In this document: positions 44,948-54,018 of the stretch, piece after piece
How positions within the stretch are numbered: the stretch's first letter is position 1
How the letters are laid out: each line of letters begins with the position of its first letter
Assembly: GCF_019430885.1 (NCBI RefSeq)
Contig: NZ_JAHYBZ010000001.1
Coordinates: forward strand, 248,001-312,000
Reading direction: 5' to 3'
DNA: 64,000 nucleotides
Source: Roseomonas alba
GTDB taxonomy: Bacteria > Pseudomonadota > Alphaproteobacteria > Acetobacterales > Acetobacteraceae
Program-made: the position numbers and the translations under genes
Notes under the pieces: generated by a model
What the model was told of the DNA's origin: nothing
What the model saw: the letters and a program-made list of their open reading frames with translations, nothing else
Database searches by the model: none

Positions 44948-45718
44948 TCACAGATCGGCGCTGGTCATCACCGGTGCCGTCGCGGGCCTTTCGGCGCCTT
45001 CGTTCAGCACCCGCCAGCTTCCGCCCATCAGCACCTCGCTCGGCCGGAAGCGCGCCTTGTAGGCCATCTTCCGGCTCTCCGGCACCCAATAGCCGAGATA
45101 GACGTAGGGCAGGCCGAGCTCGCGCGCCCGTTGCACCAGCCACAGCACGATGAAGGTGCCGGTCGAGCGCTTGTCCTCGCCCGGCTCGTAGAAGGAATAG
45201 ACTGCCGAGAGCCCGTCCGAGAGTCGGTCCGTCAGGCAGGCGCCGACCAGCCTGTCGGTCGGGTCGCGCAGCTCGACCACGGTCGTGGTGATCGGCGTGT
45301 CCTCGATCATCGCGCGGTAGTCGTAGAAGCCCATCGCCGCCATGTCGCCATCCGCGTGCCGCGCCTTCTGGTAGCGGTTGAACAGCGCGAATTGTTCCGC
45401 GGTGGCACGGGCGGGCATCTCGGCCGCGGTGATGTCGGCATTGGCGCGGGCGATGCGGCGCTGGGTGCGGTCCGGCTCGAAGGCCGAAACGACGATGCGG
45501 ATCGGGATGCAAGCCTGGCAGCCCGGGCAGACAGGCGAATAGGCGATGTTGTGGCTGCGGCGGAACCCGGCGCGCGACAGCCGGTCGTGCAGCGCCTCGG
45601 CATCGGTGCCGGAGAGTTCGGTCACGACCTTTCGTTCCGTCCGCCCGGCCAGGTAGGGGCAGGGCAGGGGCGCGGTCGTGTAGAAGAAGTGCGGGCGACG
45701 GGCAGAGCGTTGGAGCAT
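44948..45718 (-). CDS. bpt: Aspartate/glutamate leucyltransferase (arginyltransferase family)
   Basis: A 256-residue Bpt-type aminoacyl-tRNA-protein transferase, which adds leucine to N-terminal Asp/Glu (N-end rule degradation through ClpS/ClpAP). Family features: RPHFFYTTAPLPCPYLAGRTERKV near the N terminus, the CPGCQACIPIRI cysteines, and FNRYQKARHADGDM and VYSFYEPGEDKRSTGTFIVLWLVQRARELGLPYVYLGYWV. ATG 45718 leaves about ten residues before the conserved FF as in relatives; ATG 45763 is possible. It follows the penicillin acylase gene closely. Confidence 0.9.
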   Translation of the reverse strand: MLQRSARRPHFFYTTAPLPCPYLAGRTERKVVTELSGTDAEALHDRLSRAGFRRSHNIAYSPVCPGCQACIPIRIVVSAFEPDRTQRRIARANADITAAEMPARATAEQFALFNRYQKARHADGDMAAMGFYDYRAMIEDTPITTTVVELRDPTDRLVGACLTDRLSDGLSAVYSFYEPGEDKRSTGTFIVLWLVQRARELGLPYVYLGYWVPESRKMAYKARFRPSEVLMGGSWRVLNEGAERPATAPVMTSADL

Positions 45719-45772
45719 CGGATTGCGCCTAGTGTCGGCGTCTGCGCGGTCGGAATCAACCATCCGTCCGGA

Positions 45773-48166
45773 TCACGGCAGCAGACGGATGCGTCCGGCG
45801 GGCTCGCCGGCGATGGGACCGAGGCGCAGCAGCGCCCCGTCACGCCAGGCATCGAGCTGGTCCGCCCAATGCGGGCTCATCGGATGGCCGGACTGGCCGG
45901 TGGCGATCACCACCCAGGCGCCGGCCGGGTCCGAGAGATCGAAGACCCCGCGGAAACCCGCGCCATGGATATTGCCGAATCGGCCCTCGAGCTCGGCGCG
46001 CAACCCGGCGCGGCTGACCGTCTCGCCATCCCCGGCGGAGGGGGTGGTGATGCGGGTCAGGCTGTCGAGGCCGGGGACGTAGCGCAGCATCGGATGCTCG
46101 AAGCGCGCCTGATGGGCCGATCCCCAGCGCCAGGTGGAGGGATCGGGCCCGTGGATCGGGCCGAGCTCCGCCACGGCCTGCGCCAGGGCCGCGGATAGGA
46201 CGGGCCTGCAGCCGGCCTCCCCGCACCAGGCGCGGCCGCGCGCCGGGTCGGTCAGGATGCGATGGAGGAATTCGGCGCTGGCGCGCTGCGCGTCCTCGGG
46301 CACGCCGGCGCGGGTCAGCACCGTGCGCGCGAAGCGGCCCATGGTCGCGTGGAAGATCAGCGGCTGGGGACGCGGGCCTTCCATCTCCCCATCCCAGGCG
46401 GCGAGCAGGTCGAAGGCAGCCCCGCCCGCGCCATCGGGCCGCGGGGCGGCGCGCAGCACGGGCAGCATCTCCCGCGCGAAGACCGAGACGACATCCGCCT
46501 GCATGGCCGCGAAATCCGCCGCCTGAAACTGCGGGCGGGCGGCAAGCATCTCGCCCACCCGGCGGAACCGCCAATCGCCCGGCCAGTCGCGGGCGAGGAA
46601 CACGCCGCCACCGGCCGGCGCGACGCGGTTGTTGGCGTTGGCGAGCATGCCGCTCGCCGGGTTCTCGACACGGGGCAGGGTGTCGAAGGGCGCGAAGCCA
46701 GTCCAGTCGGCGCGCCCGTCCCAGCCCGGCATCGGCTGTGACCCGTCCCCCGACCGGCGCAGCGGCACCCGGCCGGTGAGGTAGAGTGCGATGTTTCCCT
46801 CGGCATCCGCGACCATCATGTTCTGGGCGGGGCTGGTGATCAGCCGAGCGGCCTCCCGCGCCGCGCCGATGCTGCCGGCGTCGTTCAGCGCCAGCAGCCC
46901 CGCCGCCGCGGTATCCCCCGGCGCGAGATTGGCCATGGCGACGGCGAGCACCGTCCCGTCCGTGCGTCCCTGCGGCGCATCGAGATCCGAGATCACCGGC
47001 CCATGCCGCGTCTCGCGCACCCGCAGCGTCACCGGGTCGCCACCGCGCACGCGGATCACCTCCTCCCGCACCATGAAGGGGCGGGGGCCGTCGGGGGTCT
47101 CATAAGCGTCGGACCCGACAAGCCGCTCGACGAAGACGTCCTGGGTGTCGGAGGTGGTGGTGGTGAACCCCCAGGCGAGGCGTTCGTTCCGCCCGATGAT
47201 GATGCCGGGCACGCCCGGCGCGGTGGCCCCGGCGAGCACTCGCCCGCCGGGCAGTTCGATGCGCGCGAGGTACCACAGGATCGGCGCCGAATAGCCGAGA
47301 TGGGGGTCCGAGGCGAGCAGCGGCGCCCCTCGCGCCGCCCGTGCCGACGCCACCGTCCAGGCGTTGGAGGCCATGGAGGGCAGCGGCGCATCGACCGGAA
47401 AGTGCGGAATCTGCGCCAGCAGCCCATCCAGCGCGGCGAAGGACGAGGCCCCGGCGTGCGCGTTGGTCGCCGCCGGCCCGGCCGCCGCGCCCTGCCGCAG
47501 CAGGGGCTGGTCCGGCCGGCCCGGCGTCGTGTCGGCGGGCCAGAGGTCCTCGATCCGGTCCGGCGACAGGATGGCCTCCAGCCGGGCGCGTTCCAGCTCG
47601 GTTCGCCAGTTGCCTGACAGCCACAGCCCCATGACCTTGCCCCAGAGCAGGCTATCCACTGGCCGCCAGGGCTCCGGCGCGCCGAGCATCACGAATTCCG
47701 GTCCCGCGAAGCGCCCATGGGCGGAGATCCAGGCATTCACCCCGGTCGCATAGGCCGCCAGAGCCTGGCGTGTCGCGGCGGGCAGCGCGGCGAGGTCGGC
47801 CTCGGCCCGCGGCACCAGCCCCAGGATGCGCATGTAGCGGTCGATGCGCAGTGCGGCCGACCCGGTGACCTCGGCGAGCCGCCCCGCCGCACCGCGGCGC
47901 ATCATCTCCATCTGGAACAGGCGGTCGCGGGCATGCAGCCAGCCGAGCGCGGTCCAGGCATCCGTCTCGTTGGCCGCGGCGACGTGCGGAATGCCGCGAT
48001 CGTCGAAGCCGACCTCGACCGCCGAAGCCAGCCCGGGCAGCACCAGCCGTCCCTGGCGGGCCGGCAGGCTCCACCAGACGGCGGCCGTCAGCAGCAATGT
48101 GGCGGCCAGGGCCAGCAGGATCAGGCCCGCGGCCGCGCGGCCCGACCAGCGCAGGATGAAGGACAT
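45773..48166 (-). CDS. Penicillin acylase family protein (Ntn hydrolase)
   Basis: A 797-residue precursor with one N-terminal transmembrane segment (about 13-32), likely a signal anchor or signal peptide. Ntn hydrolases of this family self-cleave to alpha and beta chains. The new N-terminal Ser is expected at S267 in ASNAWTV, followed by GAPLLASDPHLGYSAPILWYLARIELPG. Residues before it fit the alpha chain and spacer (about 38-266). Family members hydrolyse amides such as beta-lactams, acyl-homoserine lactones and cyclic lipopeptides; quorum-signal quenching is possible but unproven. Confidence 0.87.
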   Translation of the reverse strand: MSFILRWSGRAAAGLILLALAATLLLTAAVWWSLPARQGRLVLPGLASAVEVGFDDRGIPHVAAANETDAWTALGWLHARDRLFQMEMMRRGAAGRLAEVTGSAALRIDRYMRILGLVPRAEADLAALPAATRQALAAYATGVNAWISAHGRFAGPEFVMLGAPEPWRPVDSLLWGKVMGLWLSGNWRTELERARLEAILSPDRIEDLWPADTTPGRPDQPLLRQGAAAGPAATNAHAGASSFAALDGLLAQIPHFPVDAPLPSMASNAWTVASARAARGAPLLASDPHLGYSAPILWYLARIELPGGRVLAGATAPGVPGIIIGRNERLAWGFTTTTSDTQDVFVERLVGSDAYETPDGPRPFMVREEVIRVRGGDPVTLRVRETRHGPVISDLDAPQGRTDGTVLAVAMANLAPGDTAAAGLLALNDAGSIGAAREAARLITSPAQNMMVADAEGNIALYLTGRVPLRRSGDGSQPMPGWDGRADWTGFAPFDTLPRVENPASGMLANANNRVAPAGGGVFLARDWPGDWRFRRVGEMLAARPQFQAADFAAMQADVVSVFAREMLPVLRAAPRPDGAGGAAFDLLAAWDGEMEGPRPQPLIFHATMGRFARTVLTRAGVPEDAQRASAEFLHRILTDPARGRAWCGEAGCRPVLSAALAQAVAELGPIHGPDPSTWRWGSAHQARFEHPMLRYVPGLDSLTRITTPSAGDGETVSRAGLRAELEGRFGNIHGAGFRGVFDLSDPAGAWVVIATGQSGHPMSPHWADQLDAWRDGALLRLGPIAGEPAGRIRLLP

Positions 48167-48249
48167 GGCGGGCAGAATGGGTGCGGATGGTCCGAAACGG
48201 AAGGCCGGGACGGTTCCGCACGGCGGCGTCCTGCGCTACCCCAAGGGGC

Positions 48250-51200
48250 ATGACGACGACCCCCCAGACGCGAGCCCTGCACCGCGCCGGCGGCATCCAT
48301 GTCTTCCATCGCCCCGGCACGACACCCTGGACCCTGGTCGTCTTCGGTCCGCGGCAGCCGATCGTCACGGAGGATCGCTGGTGGGGATCGTCGCTGGGAC
48401 GGCAGGAGGGGGTGGACCTCATCGGCGTCGCCACGACCGATCCGGACTGGTTCCCGCGCGACCTGATGGAAACCGTGCTGCCCGCCATCCGGGCCGCTGC
48501 CCGGCCCGATCTGGTGACCTATGGCTTCGACATGGGCGGCTATGGGGCGCTGAAATACGCTGCCGGCCTCGGGGCGCGGGGTGCGCTCGGGTTCTCGCCG
48601 CATTTCTCCATCGATCCCGCCGACGGGACGACGGGGGAGATCGGCGCGGCGCATTTCGATCCCCGGCGCCATGCCGGCATGCGCATCGCGCCCGGCGACT
48701 ATCCCGACGGTGCGCTGGTGCTGTGGGATCCGGGCGTCGGCGCAGACGACCGGCAGGCGCGCGCCATCGCGGCGCTGCCCGGCATCCGGGCGGTGAAGCT
48801 GCGCCTGGCGGGCCATATGACGGCGCTGCTGCTCCCCGAGGCTCGGCAACTCCTCCCCGTCTGCGAGCATCTGATCGCCGGAAGGACGGAGGAGGCCGTG
48901 GCAGCGATCCGTCTGGCCCGCCGGCAGTCGCCCACCGTGCTGCTCGCCGCCGCCGCGATGCTGGAGGCCCATGGCCATCCGCACTGGGCCGCGGCAACGC
49001 AGCAGCGTGCCCTGGCCCGCCGCGTCGATCCGGTCCGCGCGCTGAGGGCCCGCGCAGATGCGCTCGCCCGCACCGCGCGGCCGGAAGCCGAGATCGCTGC
49101 GCTGCGCGGCTGGATCGAGGCAGCGCCCCAGGACCCCGAGCCCCGCCTGCGCCTCGTCGAGCGGCTGGGGCGGATCAATCTCCTGGCCGAGGCGGTGGCG
49201 GCGGCGCGCGACGCCCTCGCCGCCGGCATCGCCGACGACCGGCTGCCCGGCATGCTCGAAGAAACGGGGGGCGCGCTGACGGCGGCGCCTGCCCGCGAGG
49301 AGCGCCCGGCGCCGCGCCTGCTGGGCGAGAGCGACAGCCTTCGCCTCTGGTTCTGGCCGGGCGAGGGGCCGGCGAGCCTGGTTGTCTTCACCCCCGCCAG
49401 TGCCGCGCCGGTGGAGCCGGAGGGGTGGTGGTTCCGCGGCCAGGTGGCGCCGCTCGGCTGGAGCACGCTGGTCTTCGCGGCGCACCGCCCGACCTGGTAC
49501 CCGGGCGCCGAGATGGCGGCGCTGCTGCCCCAGGCGCTCGCCGCCCTGCCGCGGGGCCCGCGCATCACCTTCGGCGCCGGGATGGGCGGCTATGCCGCCC
49601 TGAAATACGGCCGCGCCATGAGCGCGAAGGCGAGCATCGCCTTCGCGCCCGTCTTTTCCCTCGATCCCGTGGCCGTGCCGCGCGACCCGCGCACCGCGCG
49701 CCAGTTCGACGCGGAACGGAACGCCGACATGACGGTGCGCCGGGCCGACCTCGCCCGCCTGCCGGTCATCGTCTACGACCCGCTGGTGCCGCATGACCGT
49801 GCCCAGGCGCGGCGGCTTGCGGCCATGCCCAGGATCCTGGCGGTGCCGCTGCGCCGCGGGGGGAGCGGCGTCGCGTCGGTCCTCGCGGAGACCGGCCGCC
49901 TCGGGCCGTTGTTGCATGCCGCCCTGGCGGAGGATGGGCCCGGCGTGGTCGCGGTGCTGCGCGAGGCACGCCTTCGGTCGCCGGGCCTGCGCCGGGCGGT
50001 CGCCATGGCCGCCGAGGCGCGCGGGCATGCCGGATGGGCGGCCGCCCTGCGCGGCAAGGCGCCGGTGAAGCCAGCGCCGTCGGGGCCGCCGCCGGCTCCC
50101 CCGCCCGTTGTCGCGGACCGGCACTTTGCCGTCCAGGCCAATACCCTGCGCGCCCAACGGCGGTACGATGCGGAGGCGGCCCTGCTGCGCCGCTGGATCG
50201 CCGCCATCCCTGCCGCGGCCCGGCCGCGGGTCGCGCTTGCCCAGTGCCTGCAGCGCCTCGGCCAGGTGCCGGCGGCCGCACTGGCCCTGTTCGATGCCAT
50301 CCGTGACGGCGTGCGCGACGAGGCGATCGGCGCGGCGCTGATCGGCCTTCTGCCCCGGCTGGAGTGCACGGAGGCGATGTCCGCGGCAGCGGCCTCGGCG
50401 CTGGCCGCGGCCCCGGCCGACGCCGCGATGCTGGCCCTGTCGGGCGAGATCGCGCTGTGGGCCGGCCAGCCCGCCGATGCGGAGCGGCGCTTCCTGGCCG
50501 CTCTGGCGCAGGAGCCCGCGCAGCGCGGCGCGGCGCTGGGTCTCGCCATGCTGGAACCGGACCCGGCACCGGACCAGGCGGCCGGTCCGTATCTGGCCGC
50601 ATTGCTGTCCGGTCTCGCCGAGCATCCGGCGACGGAGACGGAGTGGCACGCCGTGATCGACCGGCTGTCGCAGGGTGGGCGCCTGCAGGCGGCCGTCCTG
50701 GTCGGGCAGGCGGCGCTGGACCAGCATCCGGGCGGCGCCCGGCTGGTCCGGCGGATGGCCCGCGCCCTGGTCGCCGTCGGGCGGGGCGAGGAGGCGATCC
50801 TGCATCATCGTCGCCTCATCGACGCGCAGCCGCAGCAGGCGGCGTCGTGGACGGGCATGCTCGATGCGCTGTCGCAACTCAGGCGGCACGAGCAGGGGCG
50901 GGCGGTCGCGGCCGAGGCGCTGGCCCTGCATCCGACGGATGCCGCGCTGGCTGTCCGCCATGCGAACTTCCTCCTTGCCCTGGACCAGGGCGCCGCGGCG
51001 GAACGCGAGGCACGCCGGGCGATCGCGCTCGATCCCTCCTCCGAGGGTGGCTACCTGGCCCTGATGGACGTGCTGCGTCGCCAGGAACGGCGCCGCGATG
51101 CCCTGGCCGTGGCGAGGGCCGGGCTCGAAGCCCTGCCGGAGGCGGTGAGCATCGCCCAGCGCCTGGCCCGCATGCTGGCGGAACGTGAGGACTACGCCGG

Positions 51201-51810
51201 TGCGGCCGAGATCTATGAGCGCCTGATCGCCATGATGGCGCACCCTCCCCAGGCGGTCTGGGTGGGCCTGGCCGAGGTGCTGCAGGCGGCGGGCCGGCCC
51301 GAGGAGGCCGAGGCCGCGGTCCGGCGCGGGCTGGAGGCCGATCCGGCTGCGCAGGACCTGCGCGGGATGCTGGGCCAGATGCTGCTGAGCCGCGGCGAGG
51401 CCGAGGCGGTGCGCTCGGCCCTGGCCCAGGCGATCGACGAGGATGCGGAATCCTCTGCGGTGAACTTCGCCATGGCCGAGGCGTTACTGCGCCAGGGCCG
51501 CAAGCGGGAGGCGCTGGCGCTGCTGGAAGCGACGGCGGCCGCGGCCCCCGACCATGTGCCGACCCTGGTGCGGCTCGGCCAGCTCATGCTCGAAGCGGGG
51601 CGCGTGCCGGAAGCGGGGGAACTCTTCACGCGCCTGACCGAGGCCGACCCCGGCTTGGCCATCGCCTGGGTCGGCCTGTCGGATGCCGAACGTCTGCGCA
51701 AGCGGATCAAGCCGGCGCTGGCCGCCTATCGTGCGGCCATGGCGGCCGGGGTTGATCCGCAGACCCTGCGGGCCCTGCGCTACCGGCTATTCGGCGAATA
51801 CGACGGCTGA
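48250..51810 (+). CDS. Large TPR protein with two degenerate alpha/beta-hydrolase-like domains
   Basis: A 1186-residue protein. Two hydrolase-like domains (about 15-210 and 355-560) share GG(Y)xALKY and F(S/A)PxFS(I/L)DP. The first has GFDMGG (D94 where the Ser nucleophile is expected) and a possible His (AGHMTALL, H189). The second has GAGMGG (G444) and no evident His, so serine-hydrolase chemistry looks lost. A Pro-rich linker (about 595-615) leads to about 12-14 TPR-like helical pairs to the C terminus. Start chosen at 48250 (MTTTPQ), after AAGGGG; no signal peptide. Related fusions with an intact GxSMGG occur in alphaproteobacteria, so this looks like a diverged, perhaps non-catalytic relative. 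Confidence 0.7.
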   Translation: MTTTPQTRALHRAGGIHVFHRPGTTPWTLVVFGPRQPIVTEDRWWGSSLGRQEGVDLIGVATTDPDWFPRDLMETVLPAIRAAARPDLVTYGFDMGGYGALKYAAGLGARGALGFSPHFSIDPADGTTGEIGAAHFDPRRHAGMRIAPGDYPDGALVLWDPGVGADDRQARAIAALPGIRAVKLRLAGHMTALLLPEARQLLPVCEHLIAGRTEEAVAAIRLARRQSPTVLLAAAAMLEAHGHPHWAAATQQRALARRVDPVRALRARADALARTARPEAEIAALRGWIEAAPQDPEPRLRLVERLGRINLLAEAVAAARDALAAGIADDRLPGMLEETGGALTAAPAREERPAPRLLGESDSLRLWFWPGEGPASLVVFTPASAAPVEPEGWWFRGQVAPLGWSTLVFAAHRPTWYPGAEMAALLPQALAALPRGPRITFGAGMGGYAALKYGRAMSAKASIAFAPVFSLDPVAVPRDPRTARQFDAERNADMTVRRADLARLPVIVYDPLVPHDRAQARRLAAMPRILAVPLRRGGSGVASVLAETGRLGPLLHAALAEDGPGVVAVLREARLRSPGLRRAVAMAAEARGHAGWAAALRGKAPVKPAPSGPPPAPPPVVADRHFAVQANTLRAQRRYDAEAALLRRWIAAIPAAARPRVALAQCLQRLGQVPAAALALFDAIRDGVRDEAIGAALIGLLPRLECTEAMSAAAASALAAAPADAAMLALSGEIALWAGQPADAERRFLAALAQEPAQRGAALGLAMLEPDPAPDQAAGPYLAALLSGLAEHPATETEWHAVIDRLSQGGRLQAAVLVGQAALDQHPGGARLVRRMARALVAVGRGEEAILHHRRLIDAQPQQAASWTGMLDALSQLRRHEQGRAVAAEALALHPTDAALAVRHANFLLALDQGAAAEREARRAIALDPSSEGGYLALMDVLRRQERRRDALAVARAGLEALPEAVSIAQRLARMLAEREDYAGAAEIYERLIAMMAHPPQAVWVGLAEVLQAAGRPEEAEAAVRRGLEADPAAQDLRGMLGQMLLSRGEAEAVRSALAQAIDEDAESSAVNFAMAEALLRQGRKREALALLEATAAAAPDHVPTLVRLGQLMLEAGRVPEAGELFTRLTEADPGLAIAWVGLSDAERLRKRIKPALAAYRAAMAAGVDPQTLRALRYRLFGEYDG

Positions 51811-51913
51811 CGCCCGCGTCTTCCGGTCGTCCGGCGTCGCCGGGCGCCGTCACGCGCCCGGCCATGTCCCGTCAGGCGCGATCCGGTCCCGGGGGGAGCG
51901 GCTGCCCCGGAGG

Positions 51914-52366
51914 CTACAGCCCGCAGGCCGCATCCAGGAAGGACCCGCCAAGCGAGCCCGCCGGCGCGGGCTGGAAGGTCCGGCCGCGCGGCCGTTCGGC
52001 ATGGACCGGCTCCTGCGCGTTCTGCCGGGCGAACCAGGCGCCTTCGAGCGGCCGCCACTGCCGCTCGGCACAGCGGTACTCGGCCATGAAACGCACCGAT
52101 TGCGCCCGCCCGCCCGTCTCGGGGATCGGGATGGGCTCGCGCAGGTTCAGCAGGATCCAGGCGCGGCGGACCGCACCGCGCGCCACCAGGCCCCGCTCCT
52201 GCACATAGCCGCTGACGATGTCGCCGCCGGTGCTGAGCGAGGGGATCGGTTCCCAGCCCACCGGAGGCGGGGGCGGGGGAGGCGCGGCGGGCGGCGCGGG
52301 CGGGGGTTCCGCCGCGCAGCCCGCGAGGATCAGGGCCAGGACCAGCCCGCGCCGGAGCACCCTCAC
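51914..52366 (-). CDS. Small putative lipoprotein of unknown function
   Basis: A 150-residue protein with a lipoprotein signal (MRVLRRGLVLALILAGCAAEPP, lipobox LAGC). A Pro-rich linker (about 21-35) and a short soluble domain follow (VSGYVQERGLVARGAVRRAWILLNLREPIPIPETGGRAQSVRFMAEYRCAERQWRPLEG). The latter resembles surface-adhesion/DUF4124-like small periplasmic domains where strand-rich modules report on a substrate's change (RFMAEYRC). The GTG start overlaps the ALDH stop (GTGA), so it is probably translated after aldehyde dehydrogenase. No family is recognised with confidence. Confidence 0.65.
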   Translation of the reverse strand: MRVLRRGLVLALILAGCAAEPPPAPPAAPPPPPPPVGWEPIPSLSTGGDIVSGYVQERGLVARGAVRRAWILLNLREPIPIPETGGRAQSVRFMAEYRCAERQWRPLEGAWFARQNAQEPVHAERPRGRTFQPAPAGSLGGSFLDAACGL

Positions 52367-53874
52367 GCCATGTTCACCATGATGGTCTTCTTGTGCGTGA
52401 AGTGCTCGAGCATCGCCTCCAGGCTTGCTTCCTTGCCGAGGCCCGAGGACTTCACCCCGCCATAGGACAGGTTCGCCTGCACGACGAGGTTCTGGTTGAT
52501 CTGCACCAGCCCCGCCTCCAGCCGGTGCGCGAGGTCGAGCCCGACCTTGAGGTTGTTCGTCCACAGCGACGCGGCGAGGCCGTAGTCGCTGTCATTCGCC
52601 TCGGCGAGCACGGCCTCGGGGCTGTCGAAGGGCTGGATGACGGTGACGGGTCCGAAGATCTCCTCGCGCACCAGGCGGCTGTCGCCGGTCAGGCCGGTGA
52701 AGATCACGGGCTGGATGAACAGGCCCTTCTTCAGCGCCGGGTCGGTCGGCATGGCGGAGCAGACATGGGCGGTCGCACCGGGTGTGGCCTTGCCCTCGGC
52801 GATGAAGCCCTTGACCTTCTCGAGCTGGCCTTCGCTGACGATGGTGCCGATGTCGGTCTTCTCATCCAGCGGATCGCCCATGACCATGCCGTTCACCGCA
52901 TCGGTCATCGCCTTGACGAAGCGATCGAAGATCGGGCGTTCGACATAGATGCGCGATGCGGCCGTGCAGGACTGGCCCTGCCGCGTGAAGCGCATCGAGG
53001 TCAGCGCGCCGGAGACCGTCTTGTCGAAGTCGCAATCGGCGAAGACGATCATCGGCGACTTGCCGCCGAGTTCGAGCGTGACCGGGATCAGCTTCTCGGC
53101 CGCGGCGCGGGCGACGATCTTGCCGGTCTCGACCGAGCCGGTGAAGGTCACCTTGCGCACCAGCTTGTGCTCGACCAGCGGCGCGCCGCATTCGGGGCCG
53201 AAACCCGAGACCATGTTGAACACGCCGGGCGGCAGGATGCGGTTCATGATCTCGCAGATGCGCAGCACCGCGAGGGGGGCTTCCTCGGCCGACTTCACCA
53301 CCACGGCATTGCCGGCCACCAGCGCCGGCGCGACCTTCAGCGCCATCAGCAGCATCGGCACGTTCCACGGGATGATGGCGCCCACCACGCCGAGCGGCTC
53401 GCGCACCGTCACCGACAGCACCTTGGGGTCGAAGGGGACGGATTCGCCCTTCAGCTCGGAGCCGAGGCCGCCGAAGAATTCGAAGACATCGGCGACGACG
53501 CCGGCCTCGACGCGGGATTCGGTGCGCAGCGCCTTGCCCGTTTCCAGCGCGATCAGGCGGCCGAGCTCATCGACATGCTCCTTGAGGAGCTGCGCGCATT
53601 GATGGACCAGCGCGCCACGCTTGCGGGCAGGAACCTTCGCCCAGTCCTTCTGCGCCTTCGCGGCATCCTGCACGGCGGCATCGACATCCGCCGCATCGCC
53701 TTCGGCGGCGCGGGCGACTTCCGCACCCGTCGCCGGATTCACCACGGCGAAGGTCTTGCCCGACCGCGCGGGGACATAGGCGCCGCCGATGAAATGGACG
53801 CCGGAGAGCGCCTTGGCGAGCGCGAAGGGATCGGTGGAGGGCTGGGCAGGGGTGGGGTGCGGACGGTCGAGCAT
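52363..53874 (-). CDS. Aldehyde dehydrogenase family protein
   Basis: A 503-residue NAD(P)-dependent aldehyde dehydrogenase. Landmarks: IIPWNVPMLLMALKVAPALVAGNAVVVKSAEEAPL, FTGSVETGKIVARAA, catalytic Glu in LELGGKSP and catalytic Cys in QGQSCTAASR, then EEIFGPVTVIQPF. Start ATG 53874 follows GGGAGG by 7 nt. Similar to betaine-aldehyde or vanillin-type dehydrogenases; substrate not determinable. The lipoprotein start overlaps its stop. Confidence 0.9.
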   Translation of the reverse strand: MLDRPHPTPAQPSTDPFALAKALSGVHFIGGAYVPARSGKTFAVVNPATGAEVARAAEGDAADVDAAVQDAAKAQKDWAKVPARKRGALVHQCAQLLKEHVDELGRLIALETGKALRTESRVEAGVVADVFEFFGGLGSELKGESVPFDPKVLSVTVREPLGVVGAIIPWNVPMLLMALKVAPALVAGNAVVVKSAEEAPLAVLRICEIMNRILPPGVFNMVSGFGPECGAPLVEHKLVRKVTFTGSVETGKIVARAAAEKLIPVTLELGGKSPMIVFADCDFDKTVSGALTSMRFTRQGQSCTAASRIYVERPIFDRFVKAMTDAVNGMVMGDPLDEKTDIGTIVSEGQLEKVKGFIAEGKATPGATAHVCSAMPTDPALKKGLFIQPVIFTGLTGDSRLVREEIFGPVTVIQPFDSPEAVLAEANDSDYGLAASLWTNNLKVGLDLAHRLEAGLVQINQNLVVQANLSYGGVKSSGLGKEASLEAMLEHFTHKKTIMVNMA

Positions 53875-53959
53875 TCTGATCCTCCCGGGATGGTTTTCGG
53901 GGCCTGCGATGGCGGCGGACCATGCGCCGCGAGGGCCGGCGGGGCAAGCGGGTGCGGGC

Positions 53960-53989
53960 TTGACTTTGAGAACAAAATAGGAACATATT
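53960..53989 (+). promoter_or_regulatory. Predicted promoter of the lysozyme-like/secreted-protein operon
   Basis: TTGACT (53960-53965), an 18-bp spacer and CATATT (53984-53989), about 30 bp before the ATG at 54019. A clear AT-rich promoter in a GC-rich context, overlapped by a LexA-type box. Confidence 0.6.
53970..53984 (+). promoter_or_regulatory. LexA (SOS) box, alphaproteobacterial type
   Basis: GAAC-AAAATAG-GAAC exactly matches GAAC-N7-GAAC (the reverse complement of GTTC-N7-GTTC), the LexA-binding consensus of alphaproteobacteria. It lies between the predicted -35 and -10 elements, an ideal place to repress transcription. The operon beginning at 54019 is the obvious target; the divergent aldehyde dehydrogenase start is about 95 bp away on the other side. 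Confidence 0.7.
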
Positions 53990-54018
53990 CGTCTCGTGCG
54001 GCATGAAGGCGTGAGACG

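Noticed and set aside
48121..51243. 1040-codon minus-strand frame opposite the TPR protein
   Set aside because: Arg/Gly/His-rich shadow of the TPR gene.
52367..52564. N-terminal extension of the lipoprotein gene by 66 codons
   Set aside because: The extension overlaps the aldehyde dehydrogenase gene, and the signal peptide with lipobox begins at the GTG at 52366.
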